Notes: generated by a model not told the origin, from the letters alone. DNA of 64,000 nt from Wolbachia endosymbiont of Armadillidium arcangelii (GCF_040207875.1 NZ_CP157942.1:992001-1056000); one strand, 5' to 3'; positions 43,423 to 52,970 are shown, counted from the first letter of the stretch. Program-made: numbers and translations.

Positions 43423-44985
43423 GTTAAGGGAAAGAGAAGTTAAGATTGGACAAAAAATTTGAAGTGATTGATAATTATGGTAAATACTAGGGTGAATTTT
43501 TAAGAAAAGAGAGTCTGAAAAGTGCAAGTTATTTAAAAAAGTAATAATTGCAGGTTATTTTGCAAAGAATGTACTAATGCAATGATACTGAAAAGATATC
43601 TTGAATTTAAAACACATGTTTTCTAGCTCTTTTCTGGTAGTTGAGTGAACGAATATCAGATATCTTATGACGATCAACTCTTCTCCCTTTTCTTACCACT
43701 AAAGTGTTCATCAAAAATAACTGTGATAGTCGATCCATAATGCAGTCTATGTCTGACTCTGTAGAAAAAATATCAAAGGCTAAGTTTTTAATCGCATTAA
43801 ATGAGACAGATTTATTGATGCTTTTTTTTAGTTTACTATTCTGTGCGCTCAATGTCTCTTCATCATCTTCTATCATGATACTTTCTAGATTACTGATGAA
43901 GATAGTTGACCAAAAATCCTACTTGATAGTTTCAATACTTTTTCCTGTGAAATTCTCTAAATTTAATCTTCCCTTCAGCCTAGAAAAAAATGTTTCTACT
44001 CCCCAGCGCAAGTAATATAATCTCTCAAACTCTTCGACTGTAAAACTTTGCTCATCTAACAGAGATGTTACTAACACTTCAACTTCTCCAGAAGAAAGTA
44101 TTATTTTGACTAACCTGAATTTCATCTCATCAGGTAATCCTAGCTTTCGTAGCTGTCTTGCTACTTTAATAGGTGCGGTAGACACTACCACCATACTAGA
44201 TGGGCTTTCCGGCTTAAACATAGCGTTTATTTCATTGAAAGACGAACTTGGACAGCGAATTATATAATTGATTTTCCTTCCTGTAAGCTCAGCAAGAAAT
44301 CGATAAGATACGTATCCTCTATCACAGATTAACAAATCGTCTGATTTTATGGATTCAAGCATACCGATCGCTAAATCAACCTCATAGCTGTCACCTCTAC
44401 TTAGCACAGATTTTATTGCAATATTATTTAGCACATCGTAGCAAACTTCAAAGGTTGCACTTGTATAGTCTTCAAATCTCTGGATTCCATTCCATACTGC
44501 TCTTGAGCCAAACTCGCCTATTATTTTGTCGCTCTTTGGCAGAATCAGTATTGAAGCATCAAATGCAAGTACTCTGAAGCCATGGTGGGTTTTAAATTCC
44601 TGATCTTGGTAGTATAGGGAAACTATATCATCATTTAACTCTGAAAACGCAGTATGCTTTAGCTTCTTTCTTGCTTGAGTAAATGCACTTGCCGTAATTG
44701 TGTAATCTTTTCTTGTATGCAGAACAAACTCATTAAGCATTACTTGTAATGACTTTACACTCTTTCTAAAAATCAGGAGAAATACATTAATGAAGGGCAG
44801 CTTTCTTTTTCGTGAGAAGTCTTTTGAGGATGCTCTGTGTGCGTTTATAAAGTTTAAACTCATCAATTTATTTTTTATAAACATGATTATTCTTTTTTTT
44901 ACTCATGTCATTACTTCTTTTAATTTGTGGATCTTACCTGATTTTACAATACAGTCCATCACTTTCCCTTAACTTAATGGCAGTG
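43411..44985 (-). mobile_element. IS4-family insertion sequence
   Basis: Bounded by perfect 24-bp inverted repeats: CACTGCCATTAAGTTAAGGG and four more bases at 43411-43434, and their complement at 44962-44985. It holds one transposase on the minus strand, with an in-frame stop. Flanks do not show a clean target duplication; the right flank is an old IS630 fragment. Confidence 0.9.
43607..44884 (-). pseudogene. IS4-family transposase with an internal TAG
   Basis: The first 321 codons carry the DDE domain: VLAFDASILILP (first Asp), DLLICDRGYVSYRFLAEL (second Asp) and the YREK-like FERLYYLRWGVETFFSRLKGRLNLENF. The frame stops at TAG (43919-43921) after KSIETIK and continues unchanged as DFWSTIFISNLESIMIED to 43607. 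The expected residue is Gln (CAG). The break falls after the catalytic Glu, so the last 100 residues are lost and the copy is probably inactive. Confidence 0.88.
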
Positions 44986-44989
44986 ATAC

Positions 44990-45220
44990 CAGTATAGCCC
45001 TTCTCATAACAGTCCAAAAAGGTCGTAAGAAGAAAGAATCAACAGCATGACGAAAAGATGTGAATAGAGTTCCTGATTCTGTTTTTTATAGCAAACCAAT
45101 GATGCTCAATTTTGTTAAAATCTGGAGAATACGGAGACAGATATAAAATTTCTGCACCAACCCCTTTAGCAAGTTCGGTAATCTTATTAGACTTATGAAA
45201 AGTAGCATTATCTGTAATAG
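44990..45220 (-). mobile_element. Truncated IS630 fragment abutting alaS
   Basis: A diverged partial copy of the IS630 at 49252-50182, covering only its transposase C-terminal part (DNATFHKSNKITELAK, YSPDFNKIEHHWFAIKNR). It starts beside the IS4 right end and runs into the last codons of alaS. The alaS tail KDYYR and its stop are partly formed by this junction. Confidence 0.75.
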
Positions 45221-47799
45221 TCCTTATAAGCTGTTATTTTGCTATAAATAGCTGTAATGGCATCATCTATTTTATTGCTATCACAGCCTATTTGAGCAAG
45301 TTCGGCATTTCCACCGCAATCCCTTTCGGTTACAGTAGATACTAGCTCTTTTGCATTGATCTTATCAGTCAAGTCTTTACTTACTTTGACAATCAAAACT
45401 GTTTTATCCTTTTCTGTTACCGTGAAGGCTATTACAGTTTTTGGTTTTTGTTGCTGCAAAACAAATTCCCTTATTATACTTACTGGAACGTCATTGAAAG
45501 TGTGGCTTACGAAATTTATTCCATTTATTTCGGTACTTTTTATATTCTCTACACTGACAAGCTTTTTATAAAGATTTTTTATTTTGATTTCAAATTCTTT
45601 GCGCTCTTGGCTTAAAATACTGAGTCGACTTATTATTTCATTTACTGGTGCTTTTACAGATTCTGCAACTTTTTTTAAGCTAATTTCATTATTGCGTACA
45701 TAATTAATTGCTTCTTGATCGGTTAAAGCTTCAATTCTTCTTACTCCAGATGCAACGGAACATTCTGCTGCTATCTTAAACAAACCAATTTCTCCAGTAC
45801 GCTCCACGTGTGTACCGCCACATAATTCTTTTGAATCTCCAATTTTTATAACCCTAACCTTATCACCATATTTTTCACCAAATAAAGCCATGGCTCCTTC
45901 GTCTATTGCCTGATCCATACCTTGAATTTTTGTAGATGTAGAAAGGTTTTCTCTGATTAGAGAATTTACTGTATCTTCTACTGAAAACAGCTGATCCTGA
46001 GTGACTGGCATGCTATGACTGAAGTCAAATCTTAGTCTATTTGGTGCGACTAGAGAACTTTTTTGAGTGACATGATCGCCCAAAATTTGCCTCAATGCAA
46101 AGTGCAAAAGGTGTGTAACAGAATGGTTTCTTTTTAAGTTTTGCCTTCTTTCTTTGTCAATGCTTGCTGTAACTGTGTCACCTTTACGAACTGAACCAGA
46201 TCTCACGATACATCTGTGTAAATATAGGTCGTTAATCTTGTTGGTATTTTCAACTGTGATAATACTTTTGTCAGATTTGATTATACTTCCAGTATCTCCC
46301 ACTTGTCCACCTGACTCACCATAAAAAGGTGTTTTATCAAGTATAACGGTTATCTTCTCTCCCTCTTTCACAGAATCAATCATTTCATTTTTAGGGGAAA
46401 TTATTGCTAGTACTTTTGCGTCCTTTACTTCATCACGCTCATAACCAACAAATTCCGTTTTGCCAAACTGATCAATTAAATTAAACCATACTTGTTCAAC
46501 AGATTTTTCACCAGATCCAGACCAATTAGCACGTGCTCTTTCTTTTTGCTCTTTCATTGCATTGTCAAAACCTTTTTGGTCAAAATTTATTTTCCTTTCT
46601 TTCAAAATATCAAGAGTGATATCCAAAGGAAATCCATAAGTGTCATATAGTTTAAATGCTGATTCTCCAGGCAGAGTGTCACCTGATTTTAAATCTGCAG
46701 TAAATTTGTCCAAGAGATTAATGCCTTTCATTAAAGTGTCTTTAAAGTTTTCTTCCTCTGATTTTAACGTCGTTTCTATTAAGCTTTTAGCTCTGATTAG
46801 CTCTGGATAAACATCTCCCATATAAGCCAAATTTGTGCCATCTATGAGTGCAGGAAAAACAAGGTGCAATAGAGAATCATTATATCCAAGTAGGTGAATA
46901 TAACGTGCTGCTCTCCTGATCAGTCTGCGTAGTACATAATTTCTGCCTTCGTGTCCAGGGAGCACTCCTTCTGCGATGAGAAATGCAGCTGCACGAAGGT
47001 GATCTGTGATAATCTTATGAGCTACTTTATTTTCCTTATTTCCACAGTACTCTTGCGATTTACTTACCAGAGCGGAAAATAGGTCGATATCATAGTTATC
47101 ATGGACCTTCTGCATAACAGCTGCTATTCTTTCAAGACCCATTCCGGTATCGATGCATTTTTTTGGTAATTTTTGTAAATTACCTTTCTCATCTTTATTA
47201 AATTCCATGAACACCAGATTCCAGATTTCAATAATTCCGTCGTCCTCATGCAAATCAGGACTTCCATAATCGTAAAAGATTTCAGAACACGGACCGCATG
47301 GGCCAGCATTGCCCATGCTCCAAAAATTGTCATCTGTTGCAATTCTGATGATTTTATCATCTGAAAAGCCACTTATCTTATGCCAAATCTCATATGCTTC
47401 ATCATCAGTGTGGTAGACAGTTATGGACAGTCTGTTTTTATCAAGAGGCAATTCTTCAGTGATAAATTTCCACGCGAGTTCTATTGCCGTTTCTTTGAAG
47501 TAATCACCAAAGCTAAAATTTCCAAGCATTTCAAAAAATGTGTGGTGCCTGGTTGTATAGCCAACGTTTTCCAGATCATTGTGTTTACCGCCTGCTCTGA
47601 GACATTTTTGACTCGAGACAGCACGTTTCATTTCAGTTTTTTGCGCACCGGTAAAGATGTTTTTGAACTGCACCATACCAGCATTTGTAAACATGAGTGT
47701 TGGATCATGCTCTGGAATCAAAGGAGAAGAAGGAACTTGCTCATGATTATTATTTACAAAAAATTTTATAAATCTTTCTCTAATTTCGTTTAGCTTCAT
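45208..47799 (-). CDS. alaS: Alanine--tRNA ligase
   Basis: 863 residues, class II synthetase that charges tRNA-Ala. Motif 1/2 region: NVGYTTRHHTFFEMLGNFSFGDYFK; GNAGPCGPCSEIFYD; motif 3 DTGMGLERIAAVMQ. The editing domain has the zinc-binding RNHSVTHLLHFAL and CGGTHVERTGEIG. The C-Ala oligomerisation domain is at the end (NAKELVSTVTERDCGGNAELAQ). Length is normal, although the very last residues lie against an IS630 remnant. The ATG at 47799 is the conserved MKLNEIRERFIKFF start. Confidence 0.97.
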   Translation of the reverse strand: MKLNEIRERFIKFFVNNNHEQVPSSPLIPEHDPTLMFTNAGMVQFKNIFTGAQKTEMKRAVSSQKCLRAGGKHNDLENVGYTTRHHTFFEMLGNFSFGDYFKETAIELAWKFITEELPLDKNRLSITVYHTDDEAYEIWHKISGFSDDKIIRIATDDNFWSMGNAGPCGPCSEIFYDYGSPDLHEDDGIIEIWNLVFMEFNKDEKGNLQKLPKKCIDTGMGLERIAAVMQKVHDNYDIDLFSALVSKSQEYCGNKENKVAHKIITDHLRAAAFLIAEGVLPGHEGRNYVLRRLIRRAARYIHLLGYNDSLLHLVFPALIDGTNLAYMGDVYPELIRAKSLIETTLKSEEENFKDTLMKGINLLDKFTADLKSGDTLPGESAFKLYDTYGFPLDITLDILKERKINFDQKGFDNAMKEQKERARANWSGSGEKSVEQVWFNLIDQFGKTEFVGYERDEVKDAKVLAIISPKNEMIDSVKEGEKITVILDKTPFYGESGGQVGDTGSIIKSDKSIITVENTNKINDLYLHRCIVRSGSVRKGDTVTASIDKERRQNLKRNHSVTHLLHFALRQILGDHVTQKSSLVAPNRLRFDFSHSMPVTQDQLFSVEDTVNSLIRENLSTSTKIQGMDQAIDEGAMALFGEKYGDKVRVIKIGDSKELCGGTHVERTGEIGLFKIAAECSVASGVRRIEALTDQEAINYVRNNEISLKKVAESVKAPVNEIISRLSILSQERKEFEIKIKNLYKKLVSVENIKSTEINGINFVSHTFNDVPVSIIREFVLQQQKPKTVIAFTVTEKDKTVLIVKVSKDLTDKINAKELVSTVTERDCGGNAELAQIGCDSNKIDDAITAIYSKITAYKDYYR

Positions 47800-47994
47800 C
47801 GTTTTTACTAAGGTTATCTACGCATAATAAGCTGTAATGAGAGTAAAATCAATTTATCAATCTAAATATTGATATATATTATTTAGAATAATATATATAA
47901 TTTTTATGTAAAAATCTTAATAAAAATTATAGACAAAAATAATTTATCCATCATATATGTAGTAATATTTATTAATTAATTTAAGGAGCATAAA

Positions 47995-48873
47995 ATGCCA
48001 AAAGAATTCCAAAACACTAAGAATAGCATGCGAAAGAGAGAAACAACAAATAAGCAGGAGATGGATAGTCCAACAATTAGAATTGCATCTGATTTGGAAA
48101 GTATAGAACAAAACAGAAGGATAGAATTTTCAATTAAAGGAAAGGATTTAACAATAGACTACCTCTCTATATCTTCTAGAGTAGCTCAGATAGGCTTTGT
48201 TACAGGAGAAGTAAAATCAATAGAAACTCCTCAAGCAATTTGTGAATCGATAATAAATGGAATTATTTTAGGTCTTAAGAGTAGAAAAATACAAAATAAT
48301 AAAGAATATGATTATAGAGAATTTAAGGAAAGATATCTAAAAAAGCTTTGGGATAAGGAAGTAACACAAGAGCTAAAAGAAATAATTGATGAAAATATGC
48401 AAATTAACCAATTGAGAAGATCTACTACTGAAGGGGTTGATTATCAGATGAAAGAAGATAGTGAATATGTAACTATAGAACCAGCTTCTTTAAAAAAACA
48501 AGAGCCAGAATTATTCGACTTTGCATCAAGCAAAGCAACTACTAAAGAGATTAACAACGTAGTAGGAGAAGTAGTAAGATCAAATGCTAGCAATGGAATT
48601 GCGACTGAAAATATAAGGAGTGTTTCCCGTTTTGATAGCAATTCAAAAGAAGTATTAGAACATCCTATATTTAATAGTACGGATGTGGAAGGGCCTAAAT
48701 TACCGGAAATAAATGGAGGACAATATATAAGAATATCAGTAGCAGGGATTGCTGGTGGTATATTGGGTGGAGTGCTAGCAGTAGCTTTTGCAGGATTAGG
48801 ATACTTTATATGGCACAGAAAAAATAGGGAAGGCAGCTACGATGTTGAAAAAAGCACAGAGGAGCAATGGTGA
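47995..48873 (+). CDS. Wolbachia membrane-anchored protein, paralogue 1, probably frameshifted at the C-terminus
   Basis: 292 residues from an ATG with AAGGAG upstream. A cytoplasmic N-terminal domain includes CESIINGIILGLKSRKIQ and KERYLKKLWDKEV. Near the end a single helix ISVAGIAGGILGGVLAVAFA precedes WHRKNR. The frame stops after EQW at 48873. An alternate frame continues NGETASLSEQAQLEHSRATP to a TAA at 49001-49003, ten bases before a strong hairpin. The native protein probably ended there. It shares sequence with the interrupted gene at 49146-50701, so the pair is a tandem duplication. Function unknown. Confidence 0.7.
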   Translation: MPKEFQNTKNSMRKRETTNKQEMDSPTIRIASDLESIEQNRRIEFSIKGKDLTIDYLSISSRVAQIGFVTGEVKSIETPQAICESIINGIILGLKSRKIQNNKEYDYREFKERYLKKLWDKEVTQELKEIIDENMQINQLRRSTTEGVDYQMKEDSEYVTIEPASLKKQEPELFDFASSKATTKEINNVVGEVVRSNASNGIATENIRSVSRFDSNSKEVLEHPIFNSTDVEGPKLPEINGGQYIRISVAGIAGGILGGVLAVAFAGLGYFIWHRKNREGSYDVEKSTEEQW

Positions 48874-49012
48874 GACGGCAAGCCTTTCTGAGCAAGCTCA
48901 ACTTGAGCATTCCAGAGCTACACCAGAAGCAGAAGAAAGAGAATCTTTGCTCAGCAATGCTACATCAGTAGCGCATCTATCTTCTCAAATTAGCATCGAG
49001 TAAAATCCCAGA

Positions 49013-49040
49013 TTGTGATGGCACAACAGTGCCATCACAA
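49013..49040 (+). terminator. Perfect 12-bp hairpin after paralogue 1
   Basis: TTGTGATGGCAC, loop AACA, GTGCCATCACAA. It sits ten bases after the alternate-frame TAA at 49003, supporting that as the original gene end. There is no U-tract on the plus strand, so termination efficiency is uncertain. Confidence 0.6.
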
Positions 49041-49056
49041 GGATGCACCTTAAGCT

Positions 49057-49147
49057 CTACCAGCATTTGTAATGCTTTGGAATCAAAGGGGAAAAAGAAA
49101 CCTGCTCGTGGTCACTACTTACAAAAAATTTTATAAATCTTTCTCTC
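49057..49147 (-). repeat. Partial diverged copy of the alaS 5' end
   Basis: Matches the alaS coding start region at 47676-47782 with about 17 bases missing and scattered substitutions. The core ACAAAAAATTTTATAAATCT is identical in both. It is fused directly to the 5'-deleted second paralogue. It marks the breakpoint of a tandem duplication covering the alaS start and the downstream membrane-protein gene. Confidence 0.75.
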
Positions 49148-49251
49148 TATTGGGAGGAGGTGATTTAAAACTCAATTATGTATGCTTGATGATTCATCTT
49201 ATCGTATACTTGTTGCTGAAGGAGAAATAGTGCATGCAGAAAATCCCAAAG

Positions 49252-50182
49252 TATAGCTCTTTTCATAATAGTCCGAAAAGCTTATAGAAAAGCGGAATCA
49301 ACAGCATGACGAAAAGATGTGAATAGAGGGATGTTTTTCCTAGCTCTGTTTTTTATAGCAAACCAATGATGCTCAATTTTGTTAAAATCGGGAGAATAAG
49401 GCGGTAGATATAAAATTTCTGCGCCAACTCCTTTAGCAAATTCAGTAATCTTATTAGACTTATGAAAAGTAGCATTATCAAAGTTTGTCCAGATCGGTGT
49501 CAAAAACTGCTCAAACCATTTATTAACATATTACAGTGGCCTTCAAATGTTAACGGAACAACTATTTTTCTGCCGTTTAAGGCTGCAATCATACTGATTC
49601 GTTGAATTTTTTTACCAGATTTTAGGGCATAAAACCTCTGTCCCTTCTGGCAATATCCATAAGGGTAGTCCTCGGTGTTATCAATGCCAGACTCATCTAT
49701 ATAAACTAAGTTTTGAGGTTCTTTTGTTGCTATAATTTTCAAAAATTCAGCGCGTTTTTCTTCGTCCCTTTCTTTGTATCCATATGTCTTTTTTTGCGTG
49801 TGAGTCCAATTTTTTTAAGAGCTCGATGAATCGTTGGGATACTAACATTGCTCCAAAGCTTAGCCATTTCCGATAGAGTTTTTCCACCATATTTTTTAGC
49901 AAATTCAGTAAATTTATTCCAGTCAGTAATTTTGTGATTATAACCTCCATTTCCAAGTTTTTTTGACTGAAAATCTCCTGTTTCTTTTTTTCTTTGCTGC
50001 CACTCCCATAACGTAGTTCTTCCAATTTTAAATCTTGCTGCCACTGCTTCTCTGCTTTATCCTTCTTCTAGTGATTCCATTGCTTTTTTTCTTAAATCAT
50101 AACTATATGCTGCTGGCATACTTACCTTCACTACTATAAAATCTTATTTTACCTCGTTTGTACTATTATGAAAAGAGCTATA
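49252..50182 (-). mobile_element. IS630-family insertion sequence, about 931 bp
   Basis: Perfect 21-bp terminal inverted repeats: TATAGCTCTTTTCATAATAG plus T at 49252-49272 and the complement at 50162-50182. TA at both ends is the target duplication normal for IS630/Tc1-mariner elements. One transposase on the minus strand, decayed. It interrupts paralogue 2. Confidence 0.9.
49282..50119 (-). pseudogene. IS630-family transposase, multiply broken
   Basis: N-terminal helix-turn-helix begins MPAAYSYDLRKKAMESLEEG, then an in-frame TAA (50057-50059), then SREAVAARFKIGRTTLWEWQ. A run of seven A near 49795-49801 (Arg-Lys-Lys-Arg) is a likely programmed -1 site into the catalytic frame. That frame reads LVYIDESGIDN (first Asp), then shifts again near 49533, and ends with WTNFDNATFHKSNK and YLPPYSPDFNKIEHHWFAIK (DDE residues). 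With a nonsense codon and a second indel it is inactive. Confidence 0.85.
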
Positions 50183-50697
50183 AATTATCGATCGATGATT
50201 GATGATATTGTTTCTGGTCTTAAGAGTGGAGAAATACAAAGTCATAAAAGATGTAATGCCAAAGAATTTTATGAAAAATATCTCAAAGGGTTTTCGAGTA
50301 AGGAGGGTTTGCAAAAGCTGGAAGCTAGTGCTATTGAAAGTGCAACAACAGAACTATCAGACTTAAAACAAGTAATAGAAGAAATAAAAAAGTCAAATGC
50401 TAGTCATAAAATGATGACACAAAATATAGAAAATGTTAAAAATACAACAAATATTTTAGATAGTCTTATACTTCGTGATACGAATGTGAGAAGGCCTAAA
50501 TTATTGGGAACATCTCGATCAAACAAGGAAAATATGGGAGTGTTAACAGTAGGTATGTTAGCAGTGGTAGCAGCTGTACCATTTAAATATTGGTTTTGTA
50601 ATAGAAAAAGTAAAGGCCATAGTAGGTCTAAAGAAGAAACTCCATCTAGTAATTTATTAAATGTAATAACCTTAGAAAGTAGAGATAATTGTATTAA

Positions 50698-50850
50698 TTA
50701 GCCAAAATATTCCAAATACTCTTTAATAGAATTCTTTTCAGTACTTTTTTTTATAACTTCCTCATTTAATAATTTTGATGTTCTAATTATTATACTTAAT
50801 TTATCATTACTTATTGTGCAAGCAGGATGAGAATTTTCAACAATGTACAT
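50698..50850 (-). CDS. Possible small ORF of 50 residues
   Basis: Encodes MYIVENSHPACTISNDKLSI, then IIRTSKLLNEEVIKKS.. and ends EYLEYFG. A stop codon directly precedes the AGG before its ATG, so it is not the tail of a longer gene. AAAGG abuts the ATG with no spacing, a poor ribosome site. No family is recognised. It may be a spurious frame or a remnant. Confidence 0.3.
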   Translation of the reverse strand: MYIVENSHPACTISNDKLSIIIRTSKLLNEEVIKKSTEKNSIKEYLEYFG

Positions 50851-50911
50851 CCTTTAGTAAGAAAAAATCAATACATTCACGATAAATTTACCTCATATCT
50901 GTGTTTTATGT

Positions 50912-51367
50912 ATGGAATTTGTAATGGAAAATTATGCAGGCAAAGAAAGAAGAATAGTGAATGTAGTTATTCAACATTGGAGCGATATAAAAGGATCAGA
51001 TAGGGAATGGCCAGAAAGACATGAAATAGACACTGCAGAAATCATGGAGTCATGGCAGCATTGTTTTATTATTGAAGTTAAAGATCGAGGTTATGTTTGT
51101 GAAAATGCAGGAGAAAAAGCCATTGAATTCTATGGTTTTGAAAAAAGGATGTTTATCGATAATAAGTATGCAATTGATGCACCGTTTTTGCTGCTATATA
51201 AAATAGGTGCAGTTATTGATAAACTTGATGCTCTAATAGAAAGTAAATGCCCAATTAACGAAGAGGAAGAAAGTGAAAGTGTTAAAATGAGGCAAGTATT
51301 GTTGCCAATTGGGGATAAAGAAGGTATAACACATATATTAGGCGTAATTACATTTAAGCTCCTTTAG
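50912..51367 (+). CDS. PAS-domain (PAS_5-like) protein
   Basis: 151 residues. NVVIQHWSDIKGSDREWPER, then EIDTAEIMESWQHCFIIEV and YVCENAGEKAIEFYGFEK, follow the alphaproteobacterial PAS_5 pattern (a short sensory protein without an output domain). It could bind a ligand or partner in signalling, but the target is unknown. The start may be this ATG or the one four codons later. It is upstream of rpmI and is read in the same direction. Confidence 0.7.
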   Translation: MEFVMENYAGKERRIVNVVIQHWSDIKGSDREWPERHEIDTAEIMESWQHCFIIEVKDRGYVCENAGEKAIEFYGFEKRMFIDNKYAIDAPFLLLYKIGAVIDKLDALIESKCPINEEEESESVKMRQVLLPIGDKEGITHILGVITFKLL

Positions 51368-51457
51368 AATATAATTTTAATTTGATTCTTTAATAAAATT
51401 ATCTATACTTGTACTACTAAGGAACTAGATAGTGGTGTTTGTAAATTTGTTTGGGAT

Positions 51458-51664
51458 ATGACAAAAATAAAATTAAAAACTAAATCTTCTGTTAAAAAGC
51501 GCTTTCGCCTTACAGCTAAGGGTAAAGTCATCTCTACTCAGTCAGGCAAAAGGCATGGCATGATAAAGAGAAGTAAATCTAATATTCGTAATCAGCGCGG
51601 CACAGCAATTCTCAATAAATCTGACTCGCGTATAGTTAAACTTTATATGCCTTATGGTATTTAA
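51458..51664 (+). CDS. rpmI: 50S ribosomal protein L35
   Basis: A 68-residue basic protein, MTKIKLKTKSSVKKRFRLTA with the L35 core GKVISTQSGKRHGM and KSNIRNQRGTAIL. It binds 23S rRNA late in large-subunit assembly. Directly upstream of rplT, the conserved rpmI-rplT operon. Length and start are normal. Confidence 0.96.
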   Translation: MTKIKLKTKSSVKKRFRLTAKGKVISTQSGKRHGMIKRSKSNIRNQRGTAILNKSDSRIVKLYMPYGI

Positions 51665-51685
51665 TAAAATGGAGGTAAAATAAAA

Positions 51686-52051
51686 ATGGCTCGGGTAAAA
51701 TGTGGAGTCAATACTCATGCTCGTCATAAAAAGATATTGAAATTAGCAAAGGGTTATAGAGGACGGGCAAAGAATTGTTATAGAATTGCATTACAAAGAG
51801 TTGAAAAAGCACTGCAGTACGCTTATAGAGATAGAAGAAATCGCAAACGTGATTTTCGTGGCTTGTGGATAATACGTATTAATGCAGCAGCAAGAGAATA
51901 TGGGCTTACTTATGGTAGGTTTATGCATGGTCTTAAACTTGCTAAAATTGATTTAAACAGAAAAATTCTTGCTGAGATGGCTGTTAATTATAAGGATAAT
52001 TTTGCTAAATTAATAGAAACTGTAAATAGCAAATTAGCAGAAAATTCTTAA
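51686..52051 (+). CDS. rplT: 50S ribosomal protein L20
   Basis: 121 residues, beginning MARVKCGVNTHARHKKILKL, with AKGYRGRAKNCYRIALQRVE and the C-terminal L20 core LWIIRINAAAREYGLTYGRF. Needed for early 50S assembly. A GGAGG site precedes the ATG, 22 bases after rpmI. In many bacteria L20 also regulates its own operon; no leader structure is identified here. Confidence 0.97.
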   Translation: MARVKCGVNTHARHKKILKLAKGYRGRAKNCYRIALQRVEKALQYAYRDRRNRKRDFRGLWIIRINAAAREYGLTYGRFMHGLKLAKIDLNRKILAEMAVNYKDNFAKLIETVNSKLAENS

Positions 52052-52070
52052 AGCAAAAACACTTGAAAAC

Positions 52071-52970
52071 ATGAGAATTATTTTCATGGGGTCACCGGAG
52101 TTTGCGGTTAGTACGTTAAACTTACTATTGAAATCGCACAACAAAATAGTAGCAGTATATACCAAGGCACCAAAACCTTCAGGGCGTGGGCAGAGACTAA
52201 CAAAATCTCCAGTACATGTTGTTGCTGAAAAAAGTGACATGGAGGTATGTATCCCTGCCTCTCTAAAATCTCCAGTAGAGGAAGAAAAGTTTAGAAATTT
52301 TAAGCCAGACGTTGCAGTTGTTGCTGCGTATGGATTGATACTACCAAAAGGAATTTTGAATATTCCAAAATATGATTGTATTAATATTCATCCTTCATTG
52401 CTACCTAGGTGGCGCGGTGCAGCTCCGATACAGCATGCAATTTTAGCAGGGGATCAAGAAACTGGGATCAGTATCATGCAATTGGATGAAGGATTAGATT
52501 CTGGCCCTGTTTTCAAACAGAGAAAACTTCTTATTGAAAAGAACGATAATTACAAGACGTTGCATGATAAATTGTCTGAATTAGGTAGTGATTTACTGCT
52601 GGAAGTGCTAAACGAAATTGAAAAGCAGGTTCCCTTAAAACAGAATGATAATGACGCGTGTTACGCTGACAAAGTAGAAGACTATCAAATTTACGCAAGT
52701 GATACCTGTGAAGTTGCTTATAGAAAAGTTAAAGCTTTTTATCCAAAAGCATTCATTAAGATAGAGAATAAACGTATCAGGATACTTGATGCTGACTTTG
52801 AAGCTTCTGCTTCAGAACATGGCAAGATTATTAACGATAATATACATATAAGTTTAAGAGGCGGCACTTTAATTCCTAAGGTTGTACAAATGGAAGGAAG
52901 AAATCCTTGCAGTATTGAAGACTTCGTTCGTGGCTTAAAGTCAAGTGTGACAAAAAAATTTATAGAATAA
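52071..52970 (+). CDS. fmt: Methionyl-tRNA formyltransferase
   Basis: 299 residues. Formylates initiator Met-tRNA using 10-formyl-THF. MRIIFMGSPEFAVSTLNLLL, the catalytic loop DCINIHPSLLPRWRGAAPIQ with Asn and His, and GISIMQLDEGLDSGPV are diagnostic. The C-terminal tRNA-binding OB domain covers about 200-299. It begins 20 bases after rplT and is probably co-transcribed. Confidence 0.96.
   Translation: MRIIFMGSPEFAVSTLNLLLKSHNKIVAVYTKAPKPSGRGQRLTKSPVHVVAEKSDMEVCIPASLKSPVEEEKFRNFKPDVAVVAAYGLILPKGILNIPKYDCINIHPSLLPRWRGAAPIQHAILAGDQETGISIMQLDEGLDSGPVFKQRKLLIEKNDNYKTLHDKLSELGSDLLLEVLNEIEKQVPLKQNDNDACYADKVEDYQIYASDTCEVAYRKVKAFYPKAFIKIENKRIRILDADFEASASEHGKIINDNIHISLRGGTLIPKVVQMEGRNPCSIEDFVRGLKSSVTKKFIE

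Larger units (their letters stand above)
49146..50701 (+). pseudogene. Paralogue 2 of the membrane-anchored protein: 5'-deleted, frameshifted, split by IS630
   Basis: Starts without an N-terminus (SLLGGGDLKLNYVCL, aligning to SIKGKDLTIDYLSI of paralogue 1), shifts frame near 49178, and continues as DDSSYRILVAEGEIVHAENPK to the IS630 at 49252. Removing the element and one TA gives ENPKVNYRSMIDDIVSGLKS in frame, and the rest runs to 50701 with a C-terminal hydrophobic helix (VLTVGMLAVVAAVPF). The apparent 177-residue ORF from 50168 takes its ATG and first codons from the IS end, so its start is not native. Confidence 0.82.

Noticed and set aside
43400..44995. Target-site duplication of the IS4 element
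   Set aside because: Only a short imperfect GTACC/ATACC resemblance is seen, too little to claim.
50168..50701. A 177-residue gene starting at 50168
   Set aside because: Its start codon and first residues lie within the IS630 inverted repeat; it is the 3' part of paralogue 2, annotated as part of that pseudogene.
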